Counted from the first letter of the stretch, positions 36,556 to 46,573 are shown. The stretch is DNA of 46,573 nt from Gellertiella hungarica (GCF_014197145.1 NZ_JACIEZ010000003.1:523396-569968); one strand, 5' to 3'. The notes: generated by a model not told the origin, from the sequence alone. Made by a program: numbers and translations.

Positions 36556-36588
36556 CAAAACCGCCCGGTGTGAAGTGCACCGGGCGGT
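36556..36588 (-). terminator. Terminator-like hairpin between rplO and secY
   Basis: On the minus strand ACCGCCCGGTG and CACCGGGCGGT form an 11-bp stem followed by TTTTG. It begins 12 bp after the rplO stop codon, inside a cluster normally read as one transcript. Confidence 0.8.
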
Positions 36589-36599
36589 CTTTTGCAAAC

Positions 36600-37076
36600 T
36601 TATTCGGCAGCAGCCGGAGCGGCGAGCACCTGGACGGAGCCGCCAGCCTTCTCGATCTTCTCCACGGCAGCCTTGGAGGCGCCGGCGACGACGATCGTCA
36701 GCTTGGCCTTCAGTTCGCCGTCGGAGAGGACGCGAACGCCATCACGCTCGCGGCGGATCACGCCAGCGGCCTTCAGCGAAGCGGCGTCGACCGTTGCCTT
36801 GGCATCGAGCTTGCCGGCGTCGATCGCGGTCTGGATGCGACCGAGAGAGACTTCGACATAGTCGGATGCGAAGACGTTGGTGAAGCCACGCTTCGGCAGA
36901 CGGCGGTAGATGGGCATCTGGCCGCCTTCGAAGCCGTTGATGGCTACGCCCGAACGGGCCTTCTGACCCTTGACGCCGCGACCACCGGTCTTGCCCTTGC
37001 CGGAACCGATACCGCGACCGACGCGCTTGCGGTTCTTGGACGCGCCTTCGTTGTCCTTGATTTCATTCAGTTTCAT
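36600..37076 (-). CDS. rplO: 50S ribosomal protein L15
   Basis: A 158-residue assembly protein. The Gly/Lys/Arg-rich N-terminal extension ([20 protein letters not shown]) that threads into rRNA is intact, followed by the [11 protein letters not shown] motif and the globular C-terminal domain. It follows rpmD by 16 bp in standard spc order. Confidence 0.98.
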   Translation of the reverse strand: MKLNEIKDNEGASKNRKRVGRGIGSGKGKTGGRGVKGQKARSGVAINGFEGGQMPIYRRLPKRGFTNVFASDYVEVSLGRIQTAIDAGKLDAKATVDAASLKAAGVIRRERDGVRVLSDGELKAKLTIVVAGASKAAVEKIEKAGGSVQVLAAPAAAE

Positions 37077-37092
37077 GGATCTTTCCTCCGGC

Positions 37093-37290
37093 TCACTTCT
37101 CGTCGACGACGCGGACGAGATGCTGCACCGCGCGGATCATGCCACGAACAGCCGGGGTATCTTCCAGCGTGCGGCGGCGATGCATCTTGTTCAGTCCGAG
37201 ACCGATCAGCGTCTGGCGCTGTACATCCGGACGGCGAATGGGGCTGCCGATCTGTTCAACAGTGATCGTCTTGCCTTCGTTCTTAGCCAT
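37093..37290 (-). CDS. rpmD: 50S ribosomal protein L30
   Basis: A 65-residue short L30. It shows [19 protein letters not shown] and the conserved [20 protein letters not shown] helix. It lies between rpsE and rplO with short spacers, as in most proteobacteria. Confidence 0.97.
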   Translation of the reverse strand: MAKNEGKTITVEQIGSPIRRPDVQRQTLIGLGLNKMHRRRTLEDTPAVRGMIRAVQHLVRVVDEK

Positions 37291-37304
37291 CGATCAATCT
37301 CCTC

Positions 37305-37874
37305 TTACTCTTCGGAGGCATTGCCGGAAGCAGCGCGGCGAGCCTGGAGCGTGGCGAACTTGATGCCGCGCTGTGCCGCGATGTCCTTCGGATGTACCTG
37401 GTGCTTCAGAGCGTCGAAGGTTGCGCGAACCATGTTGTAGGGGTTCGACGAACCGGTCGACTTGGCAACCACGTCATGCATGCCGAGCGTTTCGAATACG
37501 GCGCGCATCGGACCACCGGCGATGATACCGGTACCGGCCTTTGCGGAGCGCAGCAGAACCTTGCCGGCGCCATGACGGCCGTTGACGTCGTGATGCAGCG
37601 TACGGCCGTCGCGCAGCGGTACGAAGATCATGTCGCGCTTGGCAGCTTCGGTGGCCTTGCGGATGGCTTCCGGTACTTCACGAGCCTTGCCGTGACCGAA
37701 GCCGACGCGGCCCTTCTGGTCGCCGACGACGACGAGAGCAGCGAAGCCGAAACGACGGCCGCCCTTCACCACCTTGGCAACGCGGTTGATCGCGACCAGC
37801 TTGTCAACGAATTCGCTGTCGCGCTCTTCGCGGTTCTGGCGCTCATCGCGAGACGCCCGTTCCTTCTGTGCCAT
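37305..37874 (-). CDS. rpsE: 30S ribosomal protein S5
   Basis: A 189-residue fidelity protein. The dsRNA-binding-like N-terminal domain contains [20 protein letters not shown], the loop where ribosomal-ambiguity mutations fall, and [20 protein letters not shown] follows. The alphaproteobacterial C-terminal extension ends in [12 protein letters not shown]. Confidence 0.98.
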   Translation of the reverse strand: MAQKERASRDERQNREERDSEFVDKLVAINRVAKVVKGGRRFGFAALVVVGDQKGRVGFGHGKAREVPEAIRKATEAAKRDMIFVPLRDGRTLHHDVNGRHGAGKVLLRSAKAGTGIIAGGPMRAVFETLGMHDVVAKSTGSSNPYNMVRATFDALKHQVHPKDIAAQRGIKFATLQARRAASGNASEE

Positions 37875-38031
37875 TGTCCTCTTCCTTTTTCTTTTCCGGG
37901 TGCAATGGATGACATTAAGGACCGCATCTCCCCGGAACGGGAGGATACGGTCCCGATGAGTGGACCTGCCATGGGGACGAGATCCGGATTCCGCCCGGAA
38001 AGACGCCTCTCGACGTCTTCCGGATCAAGAA

Positions 38032-38394
38032 TCAGAAGCTGAGGCCACCCTCGCGGGCAGCTTCGGCCAGGGCCTTGATGCGGCCGTGATAGATGAAGGC
38101 GCCGCGATCGAACACGACTTCCTTCACACCGGCCTTGACGGCGCGCTCGGCAACCAGCTTGCCGACGGCAGCAGCTGCTGCCACATCGGCGCCGGTCTTC
38201 AGTTCCTTGCGCAGACCTGCATCGAGGGTCGATGCGGCGGCCAGGGTGCGGCCGGCGACATCGTCGATAACCTGTACATAGATGTTCTTCGACGAGCGAT
38301 GAACAGACAGGCGCGGACGGCCGTTGGCCACCGCCTTGATCTGACGGCGCACGCGATTCGCACGACGTACAAGTGCTTCTTTCCTGCTAGCCAT
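38032..38394 (-). CDS. rplR: 50S ribosomal protein L18
   Basis: A 120-residue 5S rRNA-binding protein of the central protuberance. It has [20 protein letters not shown] and the C-terminal [20 protein letters not shown] motif. A 157-bp gap to rpsE contains a CCGGAAAGACG/CGTCTTCCGG inverted repeat (37995-38022). Confidence 0.98.
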   Translation of the reverse strand: MASRKEALVRRANRVRRQIKAVANGRPRLSVHRSSKNIYVQVIDDVAGRTLAAASTLDAGLRKELKTGADVAAAAAVGKLVAERAVKAGVKEVVFDRGAFIYHGRIKALAEAAREGGLSF

Positions 38395-38406
38395 TTCGCG
38401 TGTTCC

Positions 38407-38940
38407 TTACTTCTTCTTGCCTTCTTTGCGGACAATCCGCTCTTCGGCATACTTGACGCCCTTGCCCTTGTAGGGCTCCGGACCGCGATATTCGCGGATC
38501 TCGGCGGCGACCTGGCCAACCTGCTGCTTGTTGATGCCGGTGACGATGATTTCGGTCGGCTTCGGAACAGCGATGGTGATGCCTGCCGGCGGCTCATACA
38601 CGACGTCGTGGCTGAAGCCGAGAGCGAGCTGCAGGTTCTTGCCCTGCATGGCGGCGCGGTAACCGACGCCGTTGATCTCGAGCTTGCGCTCGTAGCCGTC
38701 CTTGACGCCCTTGAAGATGTTTTCGATCATCGTGCGGGACATGCCCCACTTCGAACGAGCATCCTTGGAGTCGTTGGCCGGCTTCACGACGACCGCGTTG
38801 CCGTCCATGGCAACGGAAACTTCGTCATTGACGACGAAGAAGAGTTCGCCCTTCGGGCCCTTCGCGCTGACCTTCTGGCCATCGACGGCGGCCGTTACAC
38901 CAGCAGGAACCGGAACGGGCTTCTTACCGATACGAGACAT
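38407..38940 (-). CDS. rplF: 50S ribosomal protein L6
   Basis: A 177-residue protein with two repeated RNA-binding domains. [12 protein letters not shown] is the invariant start, and the C-terminal signature [16 protein letters not shown] contacts the sarcin-ricin region. The spacing to rplR is 12 bp. Confidence 0.98.
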   Translation of the reverse strand: MSRIGKKPVPVPAGVTAAVDGQKVSAKGPKGELFFVVNDEVSVAMDGNAVVVKPANDSKDARSKWGMSRTMIENIFKGVKDGYERKLEINGVGYRAAMQGKNLQLALGFSHDVVYEPPAGITIAVPKPTEIIVTGINKQQVGQVAAEIREYRGPEPYKGKGVKYAEERIVRKEGKKK

Positions 38941-38983
38941 TGTAATTCCCTATCTGTTTATGCTTGGCTCTACCGCGTCGATC

Positions 38984-39382
38984 TTAGAAGACCGAGCAGA
39001 GAACTTCGCCGCCAACGTTCTGTTCGCGAGCCTGGTGATCGGCCATCACGCCCTTCGGAGTCGAAAGGATGGTGATGCCGAGGCCGTTCGCGACCTGCGG
39101 AATGGATTTGACCGAGACGTATACCCGGCGGCCCGGCTTGGAGACGCGGCCGATCTCGCGGATGACCGAAGCACCTTCGTAGTACTTCAGTTCGATCTGC
39201 AGCTCGGACTTGCCGTTGCCGTATTCGACCTGGGTGTAGCCGCGGATGTAGCCTTCGGCCTGGAGCACGTCGAGAACGCGCGCGCGGAGCTTGGAAGCGG
39301 GAGTGGTAACGGACGACTTGCGACGTGCAGCGCCGTTACGGATGCGGGTGAGCATATCGCCCAGAGGATCTGTCATAGCCAT
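38984..39382 (-). CDS. rpsH: 30S ribosomal protein S8
   Basis: A 132-residue platform protein and the classical translational repressor of the spc operon in Escherichia coli. It shows [20 protein letters not shown] and the C-terminal [20 protein letters not shown] motif. Whether it autoregulates here cannot be told; no clear S8-binding hairpin was identified near rplE. Confidence 0.98.
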   Translation of the reverse strand: MAMTDPLGDMLTRIRNGAARRKSSVTTPASKLRARVLDVLQAEGYIRGYTQVEYGNGKSELQIELKYYEGASVIREIGRVSKPGRRVYVSVKSIPQVANGLGITILSTPKGVMADHQAREQNVGGEVLCSVF

Positions 39383-39394
39383 GTGCCCGTCTCC

Positions 39395-39700
39395 TTACCA
39401 GCTGGACTTGACGACACCCGGCACCTTGCCGGTGTTGCCCAGTTCGCGAAGCGCGATACGCGACATGCGAAGCTTGCGATAGAATGCACGCGGACGACCG
39501 GTGACTTCGCAACGGTTGCGAATACGGGTCTTGGAACCGTCGCGCGGCAGGGATGCCAGCTTCAGGGTTGCCTTGAACCGCTCTTCGATCGGAAGAGCCT
39601 GGTTCTGAATGATTGCCTTCAGGGCAGCGCGCTTGGCGGCCTGGTTGGCAACCGTCTTGCGGCGGCGCTTGTTCTTTTCAATAGCGCTTGTCTTCGCCAT
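39395..39700 (-). CDS. rpsN: 30S ribosomal protein S14 (zinc-free form)
   Basis: A 101-residue long-form S14. The zinc-binding CxxC pairs of the short form are absent; only one cysteine is present ([20 protein letters not shown]). [14 protein letters not shown] is the usual C-terminus. It lies between rplE and rpsH, the standard place. Confidence 0.98.
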   Translation of the reverse strand: MAKTSAIEKNKRRRKTVANQAAKRAALKAIIQNQALPIEERFKATLKLASLPRDGSKTRIRNRCEVTGRPRAFYRKLRMSRIALRELGNTGKVPGVVKSSW

Positions 39701-39733
39701 AGAGGTGTTCCTTTTCTACGCTCGTCGTTACGG

Positions 39734-40291
39734 TTACTGACGGAACGGGAAGCTGAACTCCTTGAGGAGAGCCCGTGCTTCGTCGTCCGTGTTTGCCGTC
39801 GTGCAAACGATGATGTCCATGCCCCACATCTGATCAACCTTGTCGTAGTTGATCTCAGGGAACACAATGTGCTCCTTGATGCCCATGGCGAAGTTGCCAC
39901 GGCCGTCAAAGCTCTTCGGGTTCAGGCCGCGGAAGTCGCGAACGCGCGGAAGCGCGATGTTCACGAGACGGTCCAGGAACTCGTACATGCGGGCGCCGCG
40001 CAGGGTGACCTTTGCGCCGATCGGCATGTTTTCACGCACCTTGAAACCTGCAATCGAGTTGCGGGCGCGGGTGATGACCGGCTTCTGGCCGGCGATGGCT
40101 GCGAGGTCGGCAGCAGCAACGGTGGGCTTCTTGGAGTCAGCCGTCGCTTCGCCAACACCCATGTTGATGACGATCTTGTCGATCTTCGGGATCATCATCT
40201 CGTTGGAGTAGTTGAACTTCTCCTGCATCGCAGCGCGGATGCGGGATACGTATTCCTTCTTGAGCCGCGGCTCATACTTTGCCTCAGCCAT
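39734..40291 (-). CDS. rplE: 50S ribosomal protein L5
   Basis: A 185-residue 5S rRNA-binding protein. [15 protein letters not shown] near the N-terminus and [20 protein letters not shown] in the centre are the family motifs. Its start lies eight bases inside the end of rplX, so the two genes overlap and should be translationally coupled. Confidence 0.98.
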   Translation of the reverse strand: MAEAKYEPRLKKEYVSRIRAAMQEKFNYSNEMMIPKIDKIVINMGVGEATADSKKPTVAAADLAAIAGQKPVITRARNSIAGFKVRENMPIGAKVTLRGARMYEFLDRLVNIALPRVRDFRGLNPKSFDGRGNFAMGIKEHIVFPEINYDKVDQMWGMDIIVCTTANTDDEARALLKEFSFPFRQ

Positions 40292-40598
40292 CGATCACTT
40301 CTCCCGAACGCTTGGCCACGCGAACCTTCTTGCCGTCAACAACCTTGAAACCGACGCGGGTCGGCTTGCCGTCCTTGTCCTGGATGGCGAGGTTGGACAG
40401 GTGAAGCGGCGCTTCCTTGGTGATAATGCCGGCTTCCTGGGTCTGCGTCTGGCGCTGGTGGCGCTTGACGAGGTTGATGCCACGCACGACTGCGCGGTCT
40501 TCCTTCGGCATAACCTGAATGACTTCACCGGTGCGGCCCTTGTCCTTGCCGGTGAGTACGACGACCTTGTCGCCCTTGCGAATCTTCTGCATCGTCAT
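40284..40598 (-). CDS. rplX: 50S ribosomal protein L24
   Basis: A 104-residue assembly initiator with the KOW motif ([20 protein letters not shown]) at the N-terminus. The conserved [19 protein letters not shown] follows. It overlaps rplE by eight bases and follows rplN closely (7 bp). Confidence 0.98.
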   Translation of the reverse strand: MTMQKIRKGDKVVVLTGKDKGRTGEVIQVMPKEDRAVVRGINLVKRHQRQTQTQEAGIITKEAPLHLSNLAIQDKDGKPTRVGFKVVDGKKVRVAKRSGEVIDG

Positions 40599-40605
40599 CG
40601 CTCCC

Positions 40606-40974
40606 TTAGAGTACTTCCGGAGCCAGCGAGATGATCTTCATGTGGTTCTTGGCGCGGAGTTCGCGCGGAACCGGTCCGAAGATACGGGTGCCGATCGGCT
40701 CTTTCTTGTTGTCGATAAGAACGGCTGCGTTGTTATCGAAGCGGATGACGCTGCCATCGGGACGACGGATGTCCTTGGCGGTGCGTACGACAACCGCCTT
40801 CATCACGTCACCCTTCTTGACGCGGCCGCGCGGAATGGCTTCCTTGATCGAAACGACGATGATGTCGCCGATGGAAGCATACTTCCGCTTGGAACCGCCC
40901 AGCACCTTGATGCACATGACACGACGCGCGCCGGAATTATCCGCCACGTCGAGGTTTGTTTGCATCTGAATCAT
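40606..40974 (-). CDS. rplN: 50S ribosomal protein L14
   Basis: A 122-residue protein at the subunit interface. It shows [20 protein letters not shown] and the [20 protein letters not shown] loop. Normally rpsQ lies a few bases upstream; here a 229-bp gap with a palindrome and a terminator-like hairpin intervenes. Confidence 0.98.
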   Translation of the reverse strand: MIQMQTNLDVADNSGARRVMCIKVLGGSKRKYASIGDIIVVSIKEAIPRGRVKKGDVMKAVVVRTAKDIRRPDGSVIRFDNNAAVLIDNKKEPIGTRIFGPVPRELRAKNHMKIISLAPEVL

Positions 40975-41023
40975 ATCAGGTCGCCTTCTTGTTGTTTACC
41001 GGACCGGTTGGGCCTCGTTTCCC

Positions 41024-41066
41024 GCATGCCCCTCTCCCGGGATCGTAGCGATCCCAAGGGTCATGC
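41024..41066. repeat. Palindromic repeat in the rplN-rpsQ gap
   Basis: GGGATCG-TAG-CGATCCC forms the core of a longer, imperfect palindrome. Its outer arms, GCATG and CATGC, lie at 41024 and 41066, with CCCCTC and AAGGG segments between. It resembles short rhizobial intergenic palindromes. Confidence 0.55.
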
Positions 41067-41101
41067 ACGGGCCCCCTGTTCCAGCTTATTTGCTACATTC
41101 A

Positions 41102-41131
41102 AAGCAAAAGAACGCCCATTGCTGAGCGTCC
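41102..41131 (-). terminator. Terminator-like hairpin between rpsQ and rplN
   Basis: On the minus strand GGACGCTC and GGGCGTTC pair (two G-U pairs) around AGCAAT, followed by TTTTGCTTT. It stands about 70 bp past the rpsQ stop codon. Confidence 0.7.
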
Positions 41132-41203
41132 TTTGCTCCAAGTCCGTGCTTCATACAGATATTTCGGCCAAGTGCAAGAGCACCAGGCCAAACCCCTTAT
41201 GAA

Positions 41204-41440
41204 TTAGGCCTGGACGTTGATGACCGTCCAGCACTTGTCCTTCGAAATCGGCGCGCATTCCTGGATGGATACGACATCGCCGACCTTGCACTGGTTGTTC
41301 TCGTCATGCGCCTTGTACTTCTTCGAGCGACGCACGGTCTTCTGAAGAAGCGGGTGAGCGAAGCGGCGCTCTACGCGGACCACGACGGTCTTTTCGTTCT
41401 TGTCGCTGACGACAACGCCCTGCAGAATGCGTTTAGGCAT
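41204..41440 (-). CDS. rpsQ: 30S ribosomal protein S17
   Basis: A 78-residue OB-fold primary rRNA-binding protein. [20 protein letters not shown] and the C-terminal [19 protein letters not shown] match the family. It is the last gene of the S10 part before the interrupted junction to rplN. Confidence 0.98.
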   Translation of the reverse strand: MPKRILQGVVVSDKNEKTVVVRVERRFAHPLLQKTVRRSKKYKAHDENNQCKVGDVVSIQECAPISKDKCWTVINVQA

Positions 41441-41452
41441 ATTATTCGGTCC

Positions 41453-41653
41453 TTAGGCCTTGGCTTCTGCCGCCTTCTGGCGGGCAATGGTTTTCACGCG
41501 CGCGATGTCACGACGGACTTCCTGGATGCGCGTGGACTTTTCGAGCTGACCGGTGGCCTTCTGGAAGCGCAGGTTGAACTGCTCCTTCTTCAGCTTGGCA
41601 AGCTCGTCCTTGAGTTGGTCGGCGCTCATGGCGCGAACGTCTGCGGCTTTCAT
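41453..41653 (-). CDS. rpmC: 50S ribosomal protein L29
   Basis: A 66-residue protein of two helices at the tunnel exit, next to L23. The motif [20 protein letters not shown] and the C-terminal [10 protein letters not shown] are typical. It lies between rplP and rpsQ with 11- and 12-bp spacers. Confidence 0.97.
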   Translation of the reverse strand: MKAADVRAMSADQLKDELAKLKKEQFNLRFQKATGQLEKSTRIQEVRRDIARVKTIARQKAAEAKA

Positions 41654-41664
41654 GGGCTTCTTCC

Positions 41665-42078
41665 TTACTCTGCAATGCGCTGTACGAAGCGCGTCTTGAC
41701 CGAGAGCTTGGCAGCGCCGAGACGCAGGGCCTCGCGAGCGATTTCCTCGCTAACGCCGTCGATCTCGAACATGATTCGGCCGGGCTTGACCTTGCATGCC
41801 CAGTATTCGACCGAACCCTTACCCTTACCCATACGCACTTCAGTCGGCTTGGCGGTGACCGGAACATCGGGGAATACCCGGATCCATACACGGCCTGCAC
41901 GCTTCATGTAACGGGTGATCGCGCGGCGGGCCGCTTCGATCTGGCGAGCGTTCACACGATCAGGCTCCTGAGCCTTGAGACCGAACTCGCCGAAAGCCAG
42001 GTCGGAACCGCCCTTGGCCACACCCTTGATGCGGCCCTTGAACTGCTTGCGGTACTTAGTACGCTTTGGCTGCAACAT
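41665..42078 (-). CDS. rplP: 50S ribosomal protein L16
   Basis: A 137-residue protein near the A site. [16 protein letters not shown] is the invariant start, with [20 protein letters not shown] and [20 protein letters not shown] following. The standard gene order is kept, after rpsC. Confidence 0.98.
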   Translation of the reverse strand: MLQPKRTKYRKQFKGRIKGVAKGGSDLAFGEFGLKAQEPDRVNARQIEAARRAITRYMKRAGRVWIRVFPDVPVTAKPTEVRMGKGKGSVEYWACKVKPGRIMFEIDGVSEEIAREALRLGAAKLSVKTRFVQRIAE

Positions 42079-42115
42079 TTTCTTGTTCTCCGAACTTATC
42101 TTTCGCCAGCGCTAA

Positions 42116-42838
42116 TCAAGCGTTTTCGCGGCGGCGTTCGCCACGTTCACGGCTTGCCGGACCCTGAGCATCGCCTTCCATAGCGCGGCGCTCGGAAGCC
42201 ATCGGGTCGTGCTCGAGGATTTCGCCCTTGAAGATCCAGACCTTGATGCCGCAGATACCGTAAGCGGTTTCGGCTTCGGCCGTACCGTAGTCGATGTCGG
42301 CACGCAGCGTGTGCAGCGGAACGCGACCTTCGCGGTACCATTCGGTACGGGCGATTTCAGCACCGCCGAGACGGCCGGCGCAGGTGATCTTGATGCCTTC
42401 GGCGCCGAGACGCATGGCAGACTGAACGGCGCGCTTCATGGCACGACGGAAGGCAACGCGGCGCTCGAGCTGCTGGGCGATGCCCTGGGCAACGAGGGTC
42501 GAGTCGATTTCCGGCTTGCGCACTTCGACGATGTTCAGGTGCGTTTCGGAATTGGTCATCTCGGAAAGCTTCTTGCGGAGCTTTTCGATGTCAGCGCCCT
42601 TCTTGCCGATGATGAGGCCCGGGCGGGCGGAGTGGATCGTGACGCGGCACTTCTTGTGCGGACGCTCGATCACCACCTTCGCGATACCGGCCTGCTTCAG
42701 CTCGTTCATCAGGTAGGTGCGGATCTTCAGGTCTTCGTGAAGAAGCTGACCGTATTCCGCGTTGTCTGCGAACCAGCGGCTATCCCAGGTGCGGTTGATG
42801 CCGAGACGGAAGCCGATCGGATTGATTTTCTGACCCAT
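42116..42838 (-). CDS. rpsC: 30S ribosomal protein S3
   Basis: A 240-residue protein at the mRNA entry site. It contains an N-terminal KH domain (motif [13 protein letters not shown]) and the C-terminal domain with [20 protein letters not shown]. The tail is rich in arginine and glutamate (ERGERRREN), as in other rhizobia. Its ATG overlaps the rplV stop by one base (TAATG). Confidence 0.98.
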   Translation of the reverse strand: MGQKINPIGFRLGINRTWDSRWFADNAEYGQLLHEDLKIRTYLMNELKQAGIAKVVIERPHKKCRVTIHSARPGLIIGKKGADIEKLRKKLSEMTNSETHLNIVEVRKPEIDSTLVAQGIAQQLERRVAFRRAMKRAVQSAMRLGAEGIKITCAGRLGGAEIARTEWYREGRVPLHTLRADIDYGTAEAETAYGICGIKVWIFKGEILEHDPMASERRAMEGDAQGPASRERGERRRENA

Positions 42839-43227
42839 TATGCGGCCTCCCCTTTGGCTTCCACTTCACGGACAACGATCGTGAGATGCGAGAAGGGCTT
42901 CTCGATGCGCGATGCACGGCCGCGGCCGCGGGCATGGAAGCGCTTCATGACGATCGAACGACCGACGTAGGCCTCGGCGACGATCAGCGAGTCGACGTCG
43001 AGATCATGGTTGTTCTCGGCATTGGCGATCGCGGACTGGAGGGTCTTGCGAACCGTCTCAGCGATGCGCTTGCGCGAGAATTCGAGCTCGGCAAGAGCCC
43101 GGTCAACCTTCTTTCCGCGAATCATCGCGGCAACCAGGTTGAGCTTCTGGGGGCTGACGCGGATCGTGCGCGCAACTGCCTGCGCCTCGTTGTCCTTCAG
43201 CCGGCGTTCGGCTTTAGCCTTGGCCAT
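42838..43227 (-). CDS. rplV: 50S ribosomal protein L22
   Basis: A 129-residue protein lining the exit tunnel. [20 protein letters not shown] and [20 protein letters not shown], the tunnel hairpin where macrolide-resistance changes occur in other species, are present and look normal. It overlaps rpsC by one base. Confidence 0.98.
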   Translation of the reverse strand: MAKAKAERRLKDNEAQAVARTIRVSPQKLNLVAAMIRGKKVDRALAELEFSRKRIAETVRKTLQSAIANAENNHDLDVDSLIVAEAYVGRSIVMKRFHARGRGRASRIEKPFSHLTIVVREVEAKGEAA

Positions 43228-43229
43228 CG

Positions 43230-43508
43230 TTACTTCCTCTTCGCCTTCTTGTCCGCGCCGTGACCGTAATAGGTACGGGTGGGAGCGAATTCACCGAATT
43301 TATGTCCGACCATGTCTTCCGACACGGCAACCGGGATGTGCTTGCTGCCGTTGTAGACGCCGAAGGTGAGGCCGACGAACTGGGGCAGGATGGTGGAGCG
43401 ACGGCTCCACATCTTGATCACTTCTGCACGGCCGCCTTCACGAACCTTCTCAGCCTTCTTGAGAAGATAGCCGTCAACAAACGGACCTTTCCAAACTGAA
43501 CGAGCCAT
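43230..43508 (-). CDS. rpsS: 30S ribosomal protein S19
   Basis: A 92-residue head protein that pairs with S13. [20 protein letters not shown] and [19 protein letters not shown] are diagnostic, as is the ending [20 protein letters not shown]. It is two bases from rplV. Confidence 0.98.
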   Translation of the reverse strand: MARSVWKGPFVDGYLLKKAEKVREGGRAEVIKMWSRRSTILPQFVGLTFGVYNGSKHIPVAVSEDMVGHKFGEFAPTRTYYGHGADKKAKRK

Positions 43509-43523
43509 TGGAGACTTCCTCTC

Positions 43524-44360
43524 TTACTTCTTACGCTGATGGCGCGAGCGCATGATGAACTTGTCGGTCGACTTGTTCGAACGGGTGCGCTTGCCCTTGG
43601 TCGGCTTGCCCCACGGGGTAACCGGATGACGACCGCCCGAGGTACGGCCTTCACCACCGCCGTGCGGATGGTCGACAGGGTTCATGACCACGCCGCGAAC
43701 ATGCGGACGCTTGCCGCGCCAGCGCGAACGACCGGCCTTGCCATCGTTGATGTTGGCATGATCGGGGTTCGATACAGCACCGATGGTGGCAAGGCAAGTG
43801 CCATGCACCAGGCGCTGTTCGCCGGAGTTCAGCCGAAGGATCGCCATGCCCTGGTCACGACCGACGAGCTGCGCATAGGCACCGGCGGAGCGGGCGATCT
43901 GACCGCCCTTGCCCGGCTTCATTTCCACGTTGTGGATGATGGAGCCGACCGGGATGTAGGCGAGCGGCATGGTGTTGCCGGGCTTCACGTCGACAGCCTT
44001 CTCCGAAGCGATGACCTTGTCGCCGGCAGCGAGGCGCTGCGGAGCGAGGATGTAGGCCTGTTCGCCGTCGGCATAGTTGACGAGCGCGATGTAAGCGGTG
44101 CGGTTCGGGTCGTATTCCAGACGCTCGACCGTGCCTTCAACTTCAAACTTGCGACGCTTGAAGTCGACGAGACGGTAGGTGCGCTTGTGACCGCCGCCCT
44201 GGAAGCGGACGGTGATGCGACCGTAGTTGTTGCGGCCGCCCTTGGAAGTCAGACCTTCGGTCAGCTTCTTGACCGGCTTGCCCTTGTAGAGACCGGAGCG
44301 GTCCACGATGACCAGCTGGCGCTGGCTGGGCGTGGTCGGATTGAAACTTTTCAATGCCAT
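43524..44360 (-). CDS. rplB: 50S ribosomal protein L2
   Basis: A 278-residue core protein needed for subunit association and peptidyl transfer. [20 protein letters not shown], with the conserved histidine near the catalytic centre, and [20 protein letters not shown] are intact. It lies in standard order between rplW and rpsS. Confidence 0.98.
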   Translation of the reverse strand: MALKSFNPTTPSQRQLVIVDRSGLYKGKPVKKLTEGLTSKGGRNNYGRITVRFQGGGHKRTYRLVDFKRRKFEVEGTVERLEYDPNRTAYIALVNYADGEQAYILAPQRLAAGDKVIASEKAVDVKPGNTMPLAYIPVGSIIHNVEMKPGKGGQIARSAGAYAQLVGRDQGMAILRLNSGEQRLVHGTCLATIGAVSNPDHANINDGKAGRSRWRGKRPHVRGVVMNPVDHPHGGGEGRTSGGRHPVTPWGKPTKGKRTRSNKSTDKFIMRSRHQRKK

Positions 44361-44372
44361 TTTCTTTATCCC

Positions 44373-44666
44373 TTAGAGTCCGGTGGACACGTCGATGGAC
44401 TGGCCTTCGGCAAGCGTGACGATTGCCTTCTTGACGTCCCTCTGACGGCCGGCGATGCCGCGGAACCGCTTCGTCTTGCCCTTGCGCAGAAGGGTGTTGA
44501 CGGCCGTTACCTTGACACCGAAGAGAGCTTCAACGGCAGCCTTGATTTCCGGCTTCGTCGCGCCCTTGGCAACGTTGAAGACGACCTGGTTCTGTTCGGC
44601 GACCAGGGTCGACTTTTCCGTGATCGAAGGAGATACGATCACATCGTAGTGACGAAGATCAGTCAT
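44373..44666 (-). CDS. rplW: 50S ribosomal protein L23
   Basis: A 97-residue exit-site protein that docks SRP and trigger factor. It has [20 protein letters not shown] and the basic loop [20 protein letters not shown]. Its ATG overlaps the rplD stop by four bases, so they are coupled. Confidence 0.98.
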   Translation of the reverse strand: MTDLRHYDVIVSPSITEKSTLVAEQNQVVFNVAKGATKPEIKAAVEALFGVKVTAVNTLLRKGKTKRFRGIAGRQRDVKKAIVTLAEGQSIDVSTGL

Positions 44667-45283
44667 TTGAACCGCTCCTCCAGAGCTTCAACCGCAGCCT
44701 TGGAAAGCACGAGCTTGCCGCAACGCAGGATGTCGTAAACGTTGATGCCCTGAACCGGCAGAACATGCATGTTCGGGATGTTCTGGGCGGCCAGCTTGAA
44801 GTTGGCGTCAACTTCAGCACCACCGATGAAAAGGGCATTGTTCAGACCGAGCGACGCGAATGCGTTCACCAGGTTCTTGGTCTTGGCTTCGGCGGCGACC
44901 AGCTGGTCGACGACGATCAGGCCTTCGGCGCGAAGCTTGGCCGAGAGCGCATGGCGCAGAGCCAGCGCACGGACCTTCTTCGGCAGGTCATGGGCGTGGC
45001 TGCGAACAACCGGGCCATGAGCCTTGCCACCGCCGCGGAACTGCGGGGCGCGAGCGGAATGGTGACGAGCGCGGCCCGTACCCTTCTGCTTGTACATCTT
45101 CGAGCCCGTCCGCGCGATTTCCGAGCGGCCCTTGGCCTTGTGCGTGCCCTGCTGCTTCTTGGCGAGCTGCCAGCGAACCATGCGGGCGAGAATGTCTTCA
45201 CGGGGCTCCAGGCCGAAGATGGCGTCCGAAAGGGAAACCGTGCCGGCGTCCTTGCCCTCGAGGGTCTTGACGGTGAGATCCAT
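44663..45283 (-). CDS. rplD: 50S ribosomal protein L4
   Basis: A 206-residue protein. The extended loop that reaches the exit tunnel ([20 protein letters not shown]) is normal. In Escherichia coli L4 represses the S10 operon; the leader that it would bind is not evident here. It overlaps rplW by four bases. Confidence 0.98.
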   Translation of the reverse strand: MDLTVKTLEGKDAGTVSLSDAIFGLEPREDILARMVRWQLAKKQQGTHKAKGRSEIARTGSKMYKQKGTGRARHHSARAPQFRGGGKAHGPVVRSHAHDLPKKVRALALRHALSAKLRAEGLIVVDQLVAAEAKTKNLVNAFASLGLNNALFIGGAEVDANFKLAAQNIPNMHVLPVQGINVYDILRCGKLVLSKAAVEALEERFK

Positions 45284-45295
45284 TGTGCGGCTCCC

Positions 45296-45979
45296 TTATT
45301 CTGCTGCTGCGCGGAGGCCGGCCGGACGCGGAGCGCCTTCCGGCGTGCCCGACTTCACGGCGTCACGGACAACGATCCAGGAACCCTTGGAACCGGGCAC
45401 TGCGCCCTTCACCAGGATAAGGCCACGGTCGCTGTCGGTGGATACCACTTCCAGGTTCTGGGTGGTCACGCGGGTCTGGCCCATGTGACCAGCCATGCGC
45501 TTGCCCTTCCAGACGCGGCCGGGGTCCTGGTTGTTACCGGTCGAACCATGCGAGCGGTGCGAAACCGATACGCCGTGGGTCGCACGAAGACCGCCGAAGT
45601 TGTGGCGCTTCATGGCGCCGGCAAAGCCCTTACCGATCGAGGTGCCCGTGACGTCGACTAGCTGGCCGGCGACGAAGTGGGCAGCCGTCAGCTCAGCGCC
45701 GACGTCGATCAGGTTGTCTTCCGATACGCGGAATTCAACGAGCTTGGCCTTGGGCTCAACGGAAGCGGTCGCAAAGTGACCGCGAAGAGCCTTCGACGTG
45801 TTCTTGACCTTGGACTGGCCGGCACCGAGCTGAACTGCGGTATAGCCATTCTTGTCTTGAGTGCGCTGGGCTACCACCTGGCAGTTTTCCACGCGCAATA
45901 CTGTTACCGGGATATGCTCGCCAGCGTCGTTGTAGACGCGGGTCATTCCCACCTTCTGTGCAATCACACCTGAACGCAT
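45296..45979 (-). CDS. rplC: 50S ribosomal protein L3
   Basis: A 227-residue protein with a central extension that reaches the peptidyl transferase centre. [20 protein letters not shown] contains the glutamine that PrmB methylates in other bacteria. It has an alanine-rich C-terminal extension ([13 protein letters not shown]). It lies between rpsJ and rplD. Confidence 0.98.
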   Translation of the reverse strand: MRSGVIAQKVGMTRVYNDAGEHIPVTVLRVENCQVVAQRTQDKNGYTAVQLGAGQSKVKNTSKALRGHFATASVEPKAKLVEFRVSEDNLIDVGAELTAAHFVAGQLVDVTGTSIGKGFAGAMKRHNFGGLRATHGVSVSHRSHGSTGNNQDPGRVWKGKRMAGHMGQTRVTTQNLEVVSTDSDRGLILVKGAVPGSKGSWIVVRDAVKSGTPEGAPRPAGLRAAAE

Positions 45980-46008
45980 CGGTTCATTCCTTCCCTAAGG
46001 CTCTGGCC

Positions 46009-46317
46009 TTAAAGCTTGATTTCCACGTCGACACCGGCGGCCAGATCGAGCTTCATCAGCGCATCGACCGTCTGCGGTGTCGGATCAACGATATCGAGGA
46101 GGCGCTTGTGGGTGCGCATCTCGAACTGTTCGCGGCTCTTCTTGTCGACATGCGGCGACCGGTTCACGGTGAATTTCTCAATCCGGGTCGGAAGCGGCAC
46201 GGGCCCGCGCACACTTGCACCGGTGCGCTTGGCCGTCGACACGATTTCGCGCGTGGAGGCATCGAGAACCCGGTGATCAAACGCCTTGAGGCGGATGCGG
46301 ATATTCTGGCCGTTCAT
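46009..46317 (-). CDS. rpsJ: 30S ribosomal protein S10 (NusE)
   Basis: A 102-residue protein of the head, also the transcription elongation factor NusE that bridges NusG and Nus[21 protein letters not shown] and the loop [20 protein letters not shown] are intact. It is the first gene of the S10 part, just after tuf, with a 136-bp gap between. Confidence 0.98.
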   Translation of the reverse strand: MNGQNIRIRLKAFDHRVLDASTREIVSTAKRTGASVRGPVPLPTRIEKFTVNRSPHVDKKSREQFEMRTHKRLLDIVDPTPQTVDALMKLDLAAGVDVEIKL

Positions 46318-46453
46318 TCGACTTGTCCTTGCTCGTGTTTACCGCGTGCCTCCGTATAAGGCACACATTAACTTAAGATTAACTGGACCGGCCCGCCTAA
46401 AGATGCAGGGACACCTTGCGGTGCCCCCGCTCTCCCGAACCGGTCCGGTCCGA

Positions 46454-46573
46454 TTACTCGATGATCGAGGCGACGATACCGGCGCCGACGGTGCGGCCGC
46501 CTTCGCGGATGGCGAAGCGCAGCTTTTCTTCCATCGCGATCGGAACGATCAGCTCGACGTCAACGGTCACGTT
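46454..46573 (-). CDS. tuf: Elongation factor Tu, C-terminal end (truncated by window)
   Basis: Only the last 39 codons are in the window. They read [20 protein letters not shown] and then [14 protein letters not shown] before the stop, which is the C-terminal barrel of EF-Tu, the GTPase that brings aminoacyl-tRNA to the ribosome. Its position directly upstream of rpsJ is the classical str/S10 junction. A weak hairpin, GGGGCACC/GGTGTCCC on the minus strand (46408-46427), lies in the gap to rpsJ and may partly end transcription. Confidence 0.96.
   Translation of the reverse strand, partial: NVTVDVELIVPIAMEEKLRFAIREGGRTVGAGIVASIIE

Overview
The window looks like a chromosomal segment of a GC-rich alphaproteobacterium, most likely a member of the Rhizobiaceae. 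The grounds are the divergence pattern of the ribosomal proteins, a B12-dependent ribonucleotide reductase under tandem NrdR boxes, a zinc-free 101-residue S14, long palindromic intergenic repeats of rhizobial type, and rhizobium-like versions of the flavin demethylase, RarA, MsrPQ and ECF42 genes. No replication origin, tRNA, rRNA, IS element or CRISPR array was seen.

Positions 1-13.8 kb hold mostly independent metabolic and stress genes. In order they are the end of a Pro/Glu-rich repeat protein, a glutathione transferase, WrbA, a CinA-type MoCF-domain protein, a two-domain universal stress protein behind a perfect FNR/FixK box, a membrane-ferredoxin-nucleotide cyclase fusion, Gpt, a demethylase-type Fe-S flavoprotein, a VOC protein, and nrdJ behind two NrdR boxes spaced 32 bp apart. 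Positions 13.8-15.8 kb are an accessory islet: an AT-rich HIT protein gene, a frameshifted small gene, a palindromic repeat, and a strongly structured candidate RNA leading into a 59-residue membrane protein.

Positions 15.8-31 kb carry an RTX protein with a lysozyme-like N-terminus, a divergent Lrp regulator and RocB-type M20 peptidase pair, two small exported or membrane proteins, a translationally coupled DegP-type protease and rarA pair, ilvD, the msrPQ methionine sulfoxide repair pair, a methyltransferase, and an ECF42 module (DGPF protein, VOC protein, sigma factor with a TPR-like tail) behind a promoter that fits the ECF42 signature. Two copies of one roughly 180-bp palindromic element flank this region in opposite orientations. 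Their arms differ between copies but match within each copy.

Positions 31.4-46.6 kb, all on the minus strand, are the S10-spc-alpha ribosomal superoperon from tuf down to rplQ, including secY, adk and rpoA. The gene order is canonical, without rpmJ. It is interrupted by several unusually long non-coding gaps. Two of these hold terminator-like hairpins (rplO-secY and rplN-rpsQ), the second also holds a palindrome, and one holds a GTGAGTAGT-type inverted-repeat insert (rpsK-rpsM).
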